Assembly (NCBI RefSeq): GCF_902784195.1
Contig: NZ_CACZTX010000002.1
Location: 214,550 to 278,549 of the forward strand
Direction: 5' to 3'
DNA length: 64,000 bases
Source: an uncultured Methanobrevibacter sp.
GTDB taxonomy: Archaea; Methanobacteriota; Methanobacteria; Methanobacteriales; Methanobacteriaceae
The translations under genes were made by a program, and so were the position numbers. Shown here piece by piece: positions 9,033 through 17,436 of this stretch; the first letter of the stretch is position 1, and the number at the start of each line of letters is the position of its first letter. Below the pieces are notes generated by a model. That model searched no databases and was not told the origin of the DNA. It saw nothing but the letters and a program-made list of their open reading frames with translations.

Positions 9033-9160
9033 GGGGCGTTGTATAAGGTTGGTAAGGGATTATTGAATACGTCTTTAACCTCATACCACAACATATATGA
9101 CAATGATTCTAATCAATTAATTGATTCGGGGATTTAATATACTAAATTTCTGGATAAAGG
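9033..9160 (+). ncRNA. Candidate structured RNA or long leader between L32e and L19e
   Basis: The 486-base interval between rpl32e and rpl19e is mostly A/T, but 9033-9092 is clearly richer in G and C. It folds: GUUGU (9038-9042) pairs with ACAAC (9088-9092) and AGGUU (9046-9050) with AACCU (9077-9081). An AATCAATTAATTGATT palindrome follows at 9110-9125. With a TATA box 21-24 bases upstream this looks like the start of a transcript. Whether it is an independent RNA or the leader of L19e-L18-S5-L30-L15 cannot be told from sequence. No coding frame with a ribosome-binding site is present in the interval. Confidence 0.4.
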
Positions 9161-9378
9161 TGAAATAATTAATTGTGTGTAATTTAATGAGTAAATTTAT
9201 GGAAAATTTATTTTTTAAATATATTGGCCAAAAGTCAAGCAAAAGAATCTTTTTTCTTATTAAAAGCTAACAATTAAATTAAAACAACTAAATTAAATGA
9301 ATTTTAATTTATTTGAATAAAGGGAAACTTGAAGAAATTTTATTCAAGTTTATCAGCTAACTATATGGAGGATTATTA

Positions 9379-9825
9379 ATGAATCTTACTACACAAAAAA
9401 GATTAGCTGCTAGTATACTTAAAGTTGGAGTAAACCGTGTATGGATAGATCCTGATAAAATTGAAGAAGTTTCTAGAGCTATTACAAGAGACGGTATCAA
9501 ACAACTTATAGATCAAGGTATTATCAAAGCTAAACCAAAAACTGGTATTAGTAGCTACAGATCTAAAAAAATCAAAGAGCAAAAGAAAAAAGGTAAACGT
9601 AAAGGAAGAGGTAGTATCAAAGGAGCTAAAAACGCTCGTACTCCTAAAAAACAAGTTTGGATGAAAACCATCCGTGCTTTAAGAACTGACTTAAAAGACA
9701 TGAGAGACGCTGGTGAAATTGACCGTACTACCTACCGTAAATTATACAAAATGGCAAAAGGTGGAGCTTTCAGAAGTAAATCTTACATGAAAACTTACGC
9801 TAGAGACCATGATTTAATCAAATAG
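9379..9825 (+). CDS. rpl19e: Ribosomal protein L19e (eL19)
   Basis: Archaeal/eukaryotic large-subunit protein L19e, 148 residues. It begins MNLTTQKRLAASILKVGVNRVWIDPDKIEEVSRAITR, the family signature, followed by a highly basic linker (KKIKEQKKKGKRKGRGSIKGAKNAR, about residues 63-87) and the C-terminal helix RTDLKDMRDAGEIDRTTYRKLYKMAKGGAFRSK. The ribosome-binding site is TGGAGG at 9366-9371. Confidence 0.96.
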   Translation: MNLTTQKRLAASILKVGVNRVWIDPDKIEEVSRAITRDGIKQLIDQGIIKAKPKTGISSYRSKKIKEQKKKGKRKGRGSIKGAKNARTPKKQVWMKTIRALRTDLKDMRDAGEIDRTTYRKLYKMAKGGAFRSKSYMKTYARDHDLIK

Positions 9826-9836
9826 GAGGAATGGAC

Positions 9837-10418
9837 TTGGCAAGCGGATCAAATTATAAAGTAGCTTTCAGAAGAAGAAGAGAAGGTAAAACTGATTATG
9901 CTACTAGAGCGAAATTAGTTGGTGTAGATAAATCCAGATTAGTTGTAAGAATTTCCAATGCTAACTGTATTGTTCAAGTGATCAATGTTGGTAAAGACGG
10001 TGATGAAACTGTTGTATCAGCTCACAGTAAAGAATTAAACAAATTAGGATGGTTAGCAGGAAACAAAAACACTAGTGCTGTTTATTTAACTGCATACTTA
10101 TGTGGTAAAAAAGCTGTTGCAGCAGGTATTGAATATGCTGTTGCTGATATTGGTTTAAAATCTCCTATTAGAGGATCAAAAGTATTTGCTGCTGTTAAAG
10201 GTGCTGCAGATGCTGGTTTAAATGTACCATACGGTGAATCTATTATCCCTACTGAAGACAGAATTAATGGTGAACACATTGCAGAATATGCAGAAAGCTT
10301 AGATGAAGAAGAATTAAACAAAAAATTCTCCCAATACTTAGCTAAAGGTCTTCAACCTACTGATTTACCTGAACACTTTGAAGAAATTAAAGATAAAATT
10401 GACGAGGCTGAATTATGA
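9837..10418 (+). CDS. rpl18: Ribosomal protein L18 (uL18), TTG start
   Basis: Large-subunit protein L18, which binds 5S rRNA, 193 residues from the chosen start. AGGAGGA (9824-9830) directly touches an ATG at 9831, whereas TTG at 9837 has a 6-base spacer and gives MASGSNYKVAFRRRREGKTDY, the usual archaeal N-terminus; TTG is preferred. Later motifs are VRISNANCIVQVI and AYLCGKKAVAAGIEYAVADIGLKSP. Its stop overlaps the ATG of rps5 (ATGA at 10415). Confidence 0.92.
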   Translation: MASGSNYKVAFRRRREGKTDYATRAKLVGVDKSRLVVRISNANCIVQVINVGKDGDETVVSAHSKELNKLGWLAGNKNTSAVYLTAYLCGKKAVAAGIEYAVADIGLKSPIRGSKVFAAVKGAADAGLNVPYGESIIPTEDRINGEHIAEYAESLDEEELNKKFSQYLAKGLQPTDLPEHFEEIKDKIDEAEL

Positions 10419-11056
10419 GCTTTAATATGGATGACTGGGAACCTAAAACCAATTTAGGTAAAGAAGTAAAAGCAGGAAATATCACCGATATTGACGAAAT
10501 CTTCGAAAAAGGTCTCCCTATAATGGAATTAGAAATTGTAGATGCATTACTTCCTGATTTAGAAGAAGAAGTAATGGATGTAAATTTAGTTCAAAGAATG
10601 CACAAATCTGGTAGAAAAGTAAACTTTAGAGTAATCGTTGCAGTAGGTAACAAAAATGGTTATGTAGGTTTAGGACAAGGTAAAGCTAGAGAAGTAGGTC
10701 CTGCTATCAGAAAAGCTGTAGATAATGCTAAATATAACATTATCAAAGTAAGAAGAGGTTGTGGAGACTGGGGTTGTGTTTGTGGAAGACAACACACTGT
10801 ACCTTTCAAAGTAACCGGTAAAGCAAGTAGTGTAAACGTAACCTTAAGACCTGCTCCTGCAGGTGTAGGTTTAGCTATTGGTGATGTTGGTAAAACCATC
10901 CTCTCCCTTGCTGGTATCAAAGACGTATGGTCTCAAGCAAGTGGACAAACCCAAACTACTGTAAACTTTGCTAATGCTGTATTCGAAGCTTTAAAAGAAG
11001 CAAGCAGAATGAAAGCTTCAGAACAAGACCTTAAAAATATGGGAGTAATCCAATAA
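10415..11056 (+). CDS. rps5: Ribosomal protein S5 (uS5)
   Basis: Small-subunit protein S5, 213 residues, involved in decoding accuracy. The double-stranded-RNA-binding-like domain starts near residue 60 ([43 protein letters not shown]). The archaeal [21 protein letters not shown] loop with three cysteines follows, then the S5 C-terminal domain ([31 protein letters not shown]). It overlaps the rpl18 stop by four bases. Confidence 0.97.
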   Translation: MSFNMDDWEPKTNLGKEVKAGNITDIDEIFEKGLPIMELEIVDALLPDLEEEVMDVNLVQRMHKSGRKVNFRVIVAVGNKNGYVGLGQGKAREVGPAIRKAVDNAKYNIIKVRRGCGDWGCVCGRQHTVPFKVTGKASSVNVTLRPAPAGVGLAIGDVGKTILSLAGIKDVWSQASGQTQTTVNFANAVFEALKEASRMKASEQDLKNMGVIQ

Positions 11057-11067
11057 ACGGTGGTATC

Positions 11068-11526
11068 ATGTATTTAGTAATTAGAATTAGAGGTACTACT
11101 GGTGTTAAACAAGGCATTGCTAGTACTTTAGAAATGTTAAGACTTAACAGAATTAGTCATGCTGTATTAGTTGATGAAAACCCAAGTTACAAAGGTATGC
11201 TCCAAAAAGCAAAAGACTACATCACTTGGGGAGAAGTTGATTTAGAAACTCTCACTGAACTTGTTGAAAAAAGAGGAAGATTAGTTGGTGGAGCTCGTCT
11301 CTCTGAAGAATACTTAAGCGAAAACACTGATTACTCTACCTTTGAAGAATTAGCTAATGCATTACTCAATGGAGAACTCAAAGCTCAAGATATTGATATG
11401 AAACCTGTATTCCGTTTACATCCTCCAAGAAAAGGATACAAAGGAATTAGACATTCTGTAAACGAAGGAGGATCCTTAGGTTACAGAGGCGAAGATATTA
11501 ATAATCTTGCAAAAAGAATGGCTTAA
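11068..11526 (+). CDS. rpl30: Ribosomal protein L30 (uL30)
   Basis: Large-subunit protein L30, archaeal long form of 152 residues (bacterial forms are about 60). It begins [37 protein letters not shown] and has [36 protein letters not shown] at the C-terminus. It follows rps5 after 11 bases with GGTGGT as ribosome-binding site and is followed 12 bases later by rpl15. Confidence 0.96.
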   Translation: MYLVIRIRGTTGVKQGIASTLEMLRLNRISHAVLVDENPSYKGMLQKAKDYITWGEVDLETLTELVEKRGRLVGGARLSEEYLSENTDYSTFEELANALLNGELKAQDIDMKPVFRLHPPRKGYKGIRHSVNEGGSLGYRGEDINNLAKRMA

Positions 11527-11538
11527 GGGTGGATTATT

Positions 11539-11976
11539 ATGATTAGAAAAGGTAAAAAGATTAATAAGATGAGAGGTTCCAGATCTAACGGTGGAGGCTC
11601 TGTCAAAAGGAGAAGAGGAGCAGGTAACAAAGGTGGTAAAGGTAAAGCTGGAGCTGGAAAACACCACTGGTCCACTACCGTAATTGAAAACAGATATTAC
11701 TTCGGTAAACACGGTTTCAAAAGACCTCAAAAAACTATCCACAAATCTTATCCTGTCAACTTAAACTTCTTGAATGACAAAGCTGAAGAGTTTGTAGAAC
11801 AAGGAATTGCAACTAAAGAAGACGATGTTATTGTAATTGATGTAACTGAATTAGGTTACAACAAAGTTTTAGCAACCGGATCTCTTGACATTCCTTTAGT
11901 AGTTAAATCTCCTGCATTCTCTGAAAGCGCAATCGAAAAAATAGAAGAAGCTGGCGGAGAAGCTGTAGAACTTTAG
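11539..11976 (+). CDS. rpl15: Ribosomal protein L15 (uL15)
   Basis: Large-subunit protein L15, 145 residues. The glycine- and arginine-rich N-terminus (RGSRSNGGGSVKRRRGAGNKGGKGKAGAGKHH, about residues 12-43) is the family signature. The C-terminal domain ends AFSESAIEKIEEAGGEAVEL. It is the last ribosomal gene of this block: a hairpin/T-tract region follows, and secY, usually adjacent, starts 522 bases later. Confidence 0.97.
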   Translation: MIRKGKKINKMRGSRSNGGGSVKRRRGAGNKGGKGKAGAGKHHWSTTVIENRYYFGKHGFKRPQKTIHKSYPVNLNFLNDKAEEFVEQGIATKEDDVIVIDVTELGYNKVLATGSLDIPLVVKSPAFSESAIEKIEEAGGEAVEL

Positions 11977-12080
11977 ACCCACCTTTTACTGGCCTTCGGC
12001 CAGCAAAAGCTGGACCAAAATTCTTTTCACTAGTTTGGGAGTGTCATGCTCTTTAACTAGTTTTAATTTTTTATTTTTTT
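11977..12080 (+). terminator. Hairpin element A (CTTCGG type) and T-rich tract after rpl15
   Basis: Directly after the rpl15 stop: CTTTT (11983-11987) pairs with AAAAG (12005-12009) outside CTGGCC/GGCCAG (11989-11994 / 11998-12003) with loop TTC. An ACCAAAATTCTTTTC box follows (12014-12028). Then ACTAGTT (12029-12035) can pair with AACTAGT (12055-12061), and a run of T residues begins. An alternative pairing of CCAAA (12015-12019) with TTTGG (12034-12038) competes with the second hairpin. The same kind of hairpin plus AAAATTCTT box occurs after rps2 (two copies) and, more diverged, after rpl14e. Confidence 0.6.
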
Positions 12081-12498
12081 TTAAATTATTCTAAATATTT
12101 TTTCTGTACTTTTTTAATATTTTTTTTAAATTTTTTAAATCATTTTTTAATTATTATTCTTTATTCTTATTTTAAAATTTTTATAAATTCATTAAAATTC
12201 AATATTAATTTAGTTAATTTTTGTATTATTTATCGAATAGTTTATATTATATAAAAATTATATTTATTATTAATCTAAAATATTATAATATTATATATAA
12301 TATATAAGGCAAATTTAGATGATTTTTAATCGCTAATCTTGATCACTTTTTGTGATTTATTTCTAATATTTTGGATTTACATTAAAAGAATATTAAAAAT
12401 TTATAAATTAATAAATTCAAAGTTGGAATTTAATTTATTCTTATTGTAAATAATTAAAATCTGATTTGAATTAATAGATAATAATTAACGGGGAAAAA
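12081..12498. other. A/T-rich spacer before secY
   Basis: About 420 bases of almost pure A and T between the rpl15 terminator region and secY. Several TATA-like strings are present, so the secY promoter cannot be fixed by eye. A small ATCAC/GTGAT hairpin lies near 12340-12357. No coding frame of credible composition is visible. Confidence 0.5.
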
Positions 12499-13863
12499 AT
12501 GATTTTAGAGAATTTTAAGCCTATATTTAAGTTACTTCCTGAGGTCAAGACTCCTATTCATAGGCAAGACTTTAGTGAAAAGCTTAAATGGACCGCTATA
12601 GTTTTAGTTATATATTATTTCTTAGCTCAAATTCCGTTATATGGTTTGAGTCCAGCTGCAGTTGACCAATTTGCCCAATTAAGAGCTGTTATGGCAGGTA
12701 GTTTTGGGTCAATACTTACTTTAGGTATAGGGCCTATTGTAACTGCATCCATTGTATTGCAACTATTGGTCGGTGCAAAAATATTAAATCTAGACTTATC
12801 TCAACATGAACATAAGGCTATGTTTCAAAGTACTCAAAAATTATTAGCTATTTTATTCACAATATTCGAAGCGGCAGTTTTAGTGCTTACTGGAAGTTTA
12901 GTGCCTATTGATAATTCTTTTTATGGTATAATGATTCTCCAATTGGTTATTGGAGCAATTTTAATCTTATATCTTGATGAAGTAGTATCCAAATGGGGAT
13001 TCGGTAGTGGTGTAGGATTGTTCATTGCTGCTGGTGTAGCACAAACCATTATCACTGGAACATTTAACTTCTTGCCAGCTACTGCGGCATCTACAACTGC
13101 TTCAGGTATTCTTCCTGGATTTATCCAATCCATTATCGGAGGAGCTCCTAACTTCGCTATATTGATTCCATTGATTGCAACTATCATTGTATTCCTTATG
13201 GCTGTATACGGTGAAAGTATGAGAATAGAAATTCCTATTTCTCACGGTCAAGTAAGAGGACATGGTAGAATTAGAGGAGCTGTAGGTAAATATCCTTTAA
13301 AATTCATTTATGCAAGTAACATGCCGGTTATTTTAACAAGTGCACTTCTTGTAAACATTTCACTTTTCGCGAGTGTGTTCCAAAAACTTGGTTTCCCTAT
13401 ATTAGGTCAAGTTTCCGGTGGTAGGCCAATCAGTGGTCTTGCATTATGGTTAACCACTCCAAATAGTTTAAGTGTATTGTTTACAAATCCATTGAGAGTA
13501 ATATTCTATGGTATTTTCTTCTTAGCTTGTTGTGTGCTTTTCTCCTGGCTATGGGTGGAAATCAGTGGTTCCTTAAATGCGAAGGAAGTTTCCAAGCAAC
13601 TTTATAATTCAGGTATACAAATTCCTGGTTTCAGAAGCAGTAAAAGACAACTTTATATGATTATGAAAAAGTATATTCCAGCTCTTACAATTCTCGGTGG
13701 TTTGTTTGTAGGTATATTGGCATTTATTGCTGATTTGACTGGTGCTCTTGGTGGAGGTACTGGTGTATTGCTTACTGTAGGTATTGTATACAAGCTTTAC
13801 GAAGAAATTGCTCAAGAGCAACTTATGGAAATGCACCCAATGTTAAGAAAAGTATTTGAATAA
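12499..13863 (+). CDS. secY: Preprotein translocase subunit SecY (Sec61 alpha)
   Basis: Central channel of the Sec translocon in the cytoplasmic membrane, 454 residues with about ten hydrophobic segments. The first segment follows FSEKLKWTAIVLVIYYFLAQIPLYG. The plug region has GSFGSILTLGIGPIVTASIVLQLLVG. The cytosolic loop GESMRIEIPISHGQVRGHGRIRGAVGKYPLKFIY contacts the ribosome. It normally sits right behind L15; here 522 bases with a hairpin element intervene, so it is probably transcribed from its own promoter. Confidence 0.97.
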   Translation: MILENFKPIFKLLPEVKTPIHRQDFSEKLKWTAIVLVIYYFLAQIPLYGLSPAAVDQFAQLRAVMAGSFGSILTLGIGPIVTASIVLQLLVGAKILNLDLSQHEHKAMFQSTQKLLAILFTIFEAAVLVLTGSLVPIDNSFYGIMILQLVIGAILILYLDEVVSKWGFGSGVGLFIAAGVAQTIITGTFNFLPATAASTTASGILPGFIQSIIGGAPNFAILIPLIATIIVFLMAVYGESMRIEIPISHGQVRGHGRIRGAVGKYPLKFIYASNMPVILTSALLVNISLFASVFQKLGFPILGQVSGGRPISGLALWLTTPNSLSVLFTNPLRVIFYGIFFLACCVLFSWLWVEISGSLNAKEVSKQLYNSGIQIPGFRSSKRQLYMIMKKYIPALTILGGLFVGILAFIADLTGALGGGTGVLLTVGIVYKLYEEIAQEQLMEMHPMLRKVFE

Positions 13864-14039
13864 TTTTGATTGAAAATTGATAATTGATTTTATCAATGGC
13901 ATTGATCAATTATTCAGATGCATATAATTAGAAGAATTTTGGAAATGATTAATCAATCATTCCTTTATTTTTTTTCTTTTGTGATTATTATTAGTTAATT
14001 AAAATTAAAATTTTAATGTTTAATGTGAGAGGGATTTAA

Positions 14040-14597
14040 ATGAAATTAGTAGTTTTAACTGGAATTCCAGGTTCTGGAAGTACAACTATACTTAAAAAGA
14101 CATTAGAAGAAGTGGATTATCTTCATTTAAACTATGGAGATATCATGACTGAAATCGCTGTAGAAAAAGGTCTTGTTGAAAATAGGGATGAGTTAAGAAA
14201 ATTACCTGCAGACACTCAAAAGGAGATTCAAAAAGAAGCAGGTCTCAGAATTAAGGAAAAATCTGAATCTGAAAATGTTATTGTTGACACTCATTGTACT
14301 ATTAGCACACCTGCTGGTTTCTTGCCAGGCCTTCCTAAATGGGTTTTAGAAGGATTAAATCCAGACACTTTCATTTTAGTCGAAGCTCATCCTGATGAGA
14401 TCATGGTTAGAAGAATGAGTGATGAAACCAGACAAAGAGATGCTGAAAAGGCAAAGGATATCCAGTTACATCAAGAAATGAACAGAGCTGCAGCTATGGC
14501 TTATGCTACTTTAACTGGTGCAACTGTAAAAATTATTAATAATCATGATAATCATTTGCCATCAACCGTTAGAAAAATGGTTGAACTTTTAAAATAA
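14040..14597 (+). CDS. adkA: Adenylate kinase, archaeal AdkA type
   Basis: Converts AMP and ATP into two ADP. The 185-residue protein has the P-loop GIPGSGSTT at residues 8-16 and the archaeal-type pattern (NYGDIMTEIAVEKGLVENRDELRKL, then VDTHCTISTPAGFLPGLP, and RRMSDETRQRD as the lid arginines). It lacks the long zinc lid of bacterial Adk, as expected for this family. Location behind secY is conserved in euryarchaea. The ribosome-binding site is GAGAGGG before the ATG. Confidence 0.94.
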   Translation: MKLVVLTGIPGSGSTTILKKTLEEVDYLHLNYGDIMTEIAVEKGLVENRDELRKLPADTQKEIQKEAGLRIKEKSESENVIVDTHCTISTPAGFLPGLPKWVLEGLNPDTFILVEAHPDEIMVRRMSDETRQRDAEKAKDIQLHQEMNRAAAMAYATLTGATVKIINNHDNHLPSTVRKMVELLK

Positions 14598-14887
14598 TCA
14601 TGCATATGATTGACTTGTAATGAAAATTTTATAATAATTAGATTTTTTCTAATTATTTTAAATTTTTATCATGTTATTAATCATTTTGATATTAAATTAG
14701 CTTATGCTTTAAATTATTAATTTATAAATTTGTAAAAAATTTATAAATTAATAGTTTATTGTATTTTTAAAGAATTTATGAAATTATGAATCGCGCATAA
14801 TTATTTAAATTATGCAATGTTTAAAATTTGTAAAGAAAATAAAATTATAATTTACTATTAAAAATTATTAAACATGTGAGGAATGAA
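14598..14887. other. A/T-rich spacer
   Basis: About 290 bases of low-complexity A/T sequence between adkA and the EMC3-like gene. Direct T/A strings resemble promoters but none stands out. No gene or strong hairpin is seen. Confidence 0.5.
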
Positions 14888-15496
14888 ATGGCGTATCAAG
14901 GTAGTTTTTTATTAGGTATTTCCTGGCTTCAACCAGTGTTTGATGCTATGAATGCTGTTCTTAATCCATTAGTTCAAATGGATCCTACCCCTAATAATCC
15001 AGTGCTTACTGTATTTGTGATATCATTTATCATATCCCTTTTGACAGTAACTGCTCAAAAATTATTAGTGGACCAGGATAAGATGAATGAAATGCAAGCT
15101 AAATCAAAAGCTTTGCAAAAAGAGTTGAGAGAAGCTCAAGCTAGTGGAGACTCTAAACAAATGGCAAAGGTTCAAGCTAAACAAATGGATATGATGTCAG
15201 ACCAATCTGAAATTATGAAAATGTCATTTAGACCAATGATTGTTACTATGATTCCAATATTGTTAATCTTTGCTTGGATGTGGCAATCTTCAATAAAAGA
15301 TATTATTGTTGTATTTCCTCCAGCTGTTTATTATTGTACTTTAACTCCGATTTTCCACTCATTAGGGCAAATGCTTTATGGTGGTAACATAACTACCATT
15401 CCTTATGGAGTTGGATGGTTATGGTGGTACTTCATTTGTACATTTGGAATGTCACAAATCATTAGGAAATTTATGGGATTCAAAAACGGTTTCTAA
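14888..15496 (+). CDS. EMC3/TMCO1 family membrane protein insertase (DUF106)
   Basis: Archaeal relative of YidC/Get1/EMC3 insertases that help place proteins in the cytoplasmic membrane. The 202-residue protein has three membrane segments: near residue 45 (VLTVFVISFIISLLTVTA), about 115-130 (FRPMIVTMIPILLIFAWMW) and the C-terminal third (VGWLWWYFICTFGMSQIIRKFMG). A charged coiled coil lies between segments 1 and 2 (DKMNEMQAKSKALQKELREAQ). GTG 14876 also opens the frame, but GTGAGGAATG is the ribosome-binding region, so ATG 14888 is preferred. Its place behind secY and adkA fits a role in membrane insertion. Confidence 0.9.
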   Translation: MAYQGSFLLGISWLQPVFDAMNAVLNPLVQMDPTPNNPVLTVFVISFIISLLTVTAQKLLVDQDKMNEMQAKSKALQKELREAQASGDSKQMAKVQAKQMDMMSDQSEIMKMSFRPMIVTMIPILLIFAWMWQSSIKDIIVVFPPAVYYCTLTPIFHSLGQMLYGGNITTIPYGVGWLWWYFICTFGMSQIIRKFMGFKNGF

Positions 15497-15833
15497 ATTT
15501 TGAAAAATTTATGAAATTTGATTTTGAAATTTTTCTGCATGAAAAATTCATTAAAATTTCATTTTTTGGAGTGAAAATTTAGCAAATCTTTTTCTTATTA
15601 TTTAATAAGAATAAAATTCTATTAAATTGAAAGTTTTCTATAACTATTCAATTTAATTAATCGTAAAATTAATTTAATTATACTTAGTTGCTACTATTTA
15701 TTTAATGATTTGTTGATGATATATAACTTTCTGAATATTCATCAATCTAAGTTATTTTTAGATATTTTATCTAAAATTATTTTCTAGTTTCAATTAAAAA
15801 ATTAAAATTTTAATAAAATTTGAATTAAAATCA
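15497..15833. other. A/T-rich spacer with short palindromes
   Basis: No gene is seen. It contains TTGATGA/TCATCAA (15712-15718 / 15739-15745) and TTTTAGATA/TATCTAAAA near 15756-15778, both short A/T hairpins. The first half is low complexity. Confidence 0.5.
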
Positions 15834-15983
15834 TAATCCCAAAAAGTACGATATATGTAATACTGAATTTTGGTGAATTTTTAATGATTGGCATGTTAAG
15901 TGGGATAGCCTACTTAATTTGGGTTGTTGGAAATTGCCAGGATTTTAAAATTTAATTTCTGTAATTTTTCTTACTTGGGATTA
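15834..15983 (+). ncRNA. Candidate structured RNA upstream of rpl34e
   Basis: A 150-base domain closed by a perfect 9-bp stem, TAATCCCAA (15834-15842) with TTGGGATTA (15975-15983). Inside, TGGCA (15889-15893) pairs with TGCCA (15935-15939), enclosing a hairpin TTAAGT/ACTTAA (15896-15901 / 15912-15917) that has GG/CC pairs closer to its loop. This stretch is visibly richer in G and C than the flanking A/T sequence, as expected for a structural RNA in an AT-rich genome. It has no open reading frame with a ribosome-binding site. I do not recognise a known RNA class; strand is assigned from the flanking genes. Confidence 0.45.
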
Positions 15984-16320
15984 AGCTTTGAAAGATTGAT
16001 CTTTTGAGAAGTTTAATTCTAAAGAAAAAGTATAGAAAACAGTAAAGTATATATTAGTTAAATATCATATTAAATAGTGTTAATCATTTAACTAAATGAA
16101 TTTTAATTATTTTTTAAATTCATTCTAATTTTATGATACTTTTTTCATGATATTTTCAAAATATCTTTTATTCAAAATTTTAGATTTTAAGATATTAAGA
16201 TATTTTAATATTATTATGTATTTTACTTCAAATCTACAGATTAAGACAATTTGATATTATTTGGCTTATTAAAAAGTAATATTTGTAGATATTTTTAAAA
16301 AAAACAAATTAGGTGAGAAC
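15984..16320. other. Promoter region of rpl34e
   Basis: A/T-rich interval between the candidate RNA and rpl34e. A TATA-like string (AGTATATATTAG, near 16047-16058) is the best promoter candidate; several further A/T strings cannot be excluded. No gene is seen. Confidence 0.4.
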
Positions 16321-16587
16321 ATGCCTGCAAATAGATTTAGATCAAGATCATATAAAAGAGTAAACACAAAAACTCCTGGTGGAGTTAATGTTTTAAGATA
16401 TAAAAAGAAAAAACCATCTAAGCATGTATGTGCTGAATGTGGTGCTGTATTACATGGTGTTCCAAGAGGACGTCCTTATGAGATTGGCAAATTAGCAAAA
16501 TCTCAAAAAAGACCTAACCGTCCATTTGGTGGATACTTATGTCCAAAATGTGCTCGTAAACATTTCAAAGATGAGGCAAGAAAATAA
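16321..16587 (+). CDS. rpl34e: Ribosomal protein L34e (eL34)
   Basis: Archaeal/eukaryotic large-subunit protein, 88 residues. It begins [21 protein letters not shown] and has a zinc-ribbon pair CAEC (about residues 39-42) and CPKC (about 77-80). The gene overlaps the ATG of cmk by one base (16587). L34e-cmk-L14e is a conserved archaeal trio. Confidence 0.95.
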   Translation: MPANRFRSRSYKRVNTKTPGGVNVLRYKKKKPSKHVCAECGAVLHGVPRGRPYEIGKLAKSQKRPNRPFGGYLCPKCARKHFKDEARK

Positions 16588-17105
16588 TGATAATAACAAT
16601 CGGTGGGACAGCAGGTAGTGGAACTACAACTGCTGCAAAGGTATTATCTGAAAGATTAGAGATTCCATTCGTTTCTGCTGGTGCAATATTCAGAGAAATG
16701 GCTGCAGAGAGAGGAATGACTCCTGTTGAATTCGGCAAATTTGCTGAAAATAATACTGACATCGATAAAGAGATTGATAATAGACAAGCTAAACTTGCAG
16801 AGGAAGCTCAAGATCTTATTGTTGAAGGAAGACTTTCTGCATACTTCATTGATGCGGATTTAAAAGTTTGCTTCACTGCACCTTTAGAAGTTAGAGCTAA
16901 AAGGGTATGTGAAAGAGAAGACAAATCAATTGAGCTTGCAAAAGAGGAAATTCTTTCCCGTGAAGAAAGTGAAGCTTTAAGATATATGGATATTCATAAT
17001 ATAGATATTAGAAATATGGATATTTATGATTTAATTATAAATACTGACAGCTTTGATCCTGACAGTATTGCGGAAATTATTTTAACAACATTAAAGGTGA
17101 TATAA
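16587..17105 (+). CDS. cmk: Cytidylate kinase, archaeal type
   Basis: Phosphorylates CMP and dCMP with ATP. The 172-residue protein has the P-loop GGTAGSGTTTAAKVL at residues 6-20, then FVSAGAIFREMAAERGM, and an arginine-rich lid (FTAPLEVRAKRVCERED). The archaeal form is shorter than bacterial Cmk (about 220). It starts on the last base of the L34e stop and its own stop shares one base with the L14e ATG. Confidence 0.94.
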   Translation: MIITIGGTAGSGTTTAAKVLSERLEIPFVSAGAIFREMAAERGMTPVEFGKFAENNTDIDKEIDNRQAKLAEEAQDLIVEGRLSAYFIDADLKVCFTAPLEVRAKRVCEREDKSIELAKEEILSREESEALRYMDIHNIDIRNMDIYDLIINTDSFDPDSIAEIILTTLKVI

Positions 17106-17272
17106 TGGCAGCTATAGAAGTTGGTAGAAAATGTATTAAAACTGCTGGAAGAGAAGCAGGTAAAGAATGTGAAATTGTTGCAATCATTGATGAAAACTTC
17201 GTAGAAGTTAAAGGAGACGAAGTTAAAAACAGACGTTGTAACATCAACCATTTAGAACCTATCATGGAATAA
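17105..17272 (+). CDS. rpl14e: Ribosomal protein L14e (eL14), very short form
   Basis: Archaeal/eukaryotic large-subunit protein with a KOW-like barrel. The 55-residue product reads MAAIEVGRKCIKTAGREAGK and ends NRRCNINHLEPIME. Archaeal L14e is more often 75-95 residues, so this copy consists of the core barrel only, with a shortened loop and no C-terminal extension. Its ATG overlaps the cmk stop. The frame is intact and not obviously truncated. Confidence 0.9.
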   Translation: MAAIEVGRKCIKTAGREAGKECEIVAIIDENFVEVKGDEVKNRRCNINHLEPIME

Positions 17273-17367
17273 GTTTGTTATTCCATCAATTCTAAATTCA
17301 GTTAGTTTACATTTACTTTTTTAACTTTTTATATATTAATTAAAGCACATTTTTGTGTATTAGATAG

Positions 17368-17436
17368 GAATTCATCATCCAAACTTTTAAAAAAAGTTGG
17401 TTCAAAATCTTTTTCGAAGTTTTTTGTGATGAGTTC
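17368..17436 (+). terminator. Three-way-junction hairpin element D after rpl14e
   Basis: An outer stem GAATTCATCA (17368-17377) pairs with TGATGAGTTC (17427-17436, one G-U). It encloses two hairpins: CCAA-CTTTT/AAAAG-TTGG (17379-17388 / 17392-17400) and CAAAATCTT/AAG..TTTTG (17403-17426). A T-rich tract follows. The second arm carries TTCAAAATCTTTTTC, related to the box that follows the CTTCGG hairpins after rpl15 and rps2. It lies about 95 bases past the L14e stop. Confidence 0.55.

Noticed and set aside
9191..9274. Small frame MSKFMENLFFKY... between L32e and L19e
   Set aside because: 27 codons with no convincing ribosome-binding site and low-complexity composition.
8893..9378. SRP (7S) RNA or RNase P RNA in the spc gap
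   Set aside because: The conserved helix-8 core of SRP RNA and the P4 core of RNase P RNA are not found, and the folded stretch is too short.
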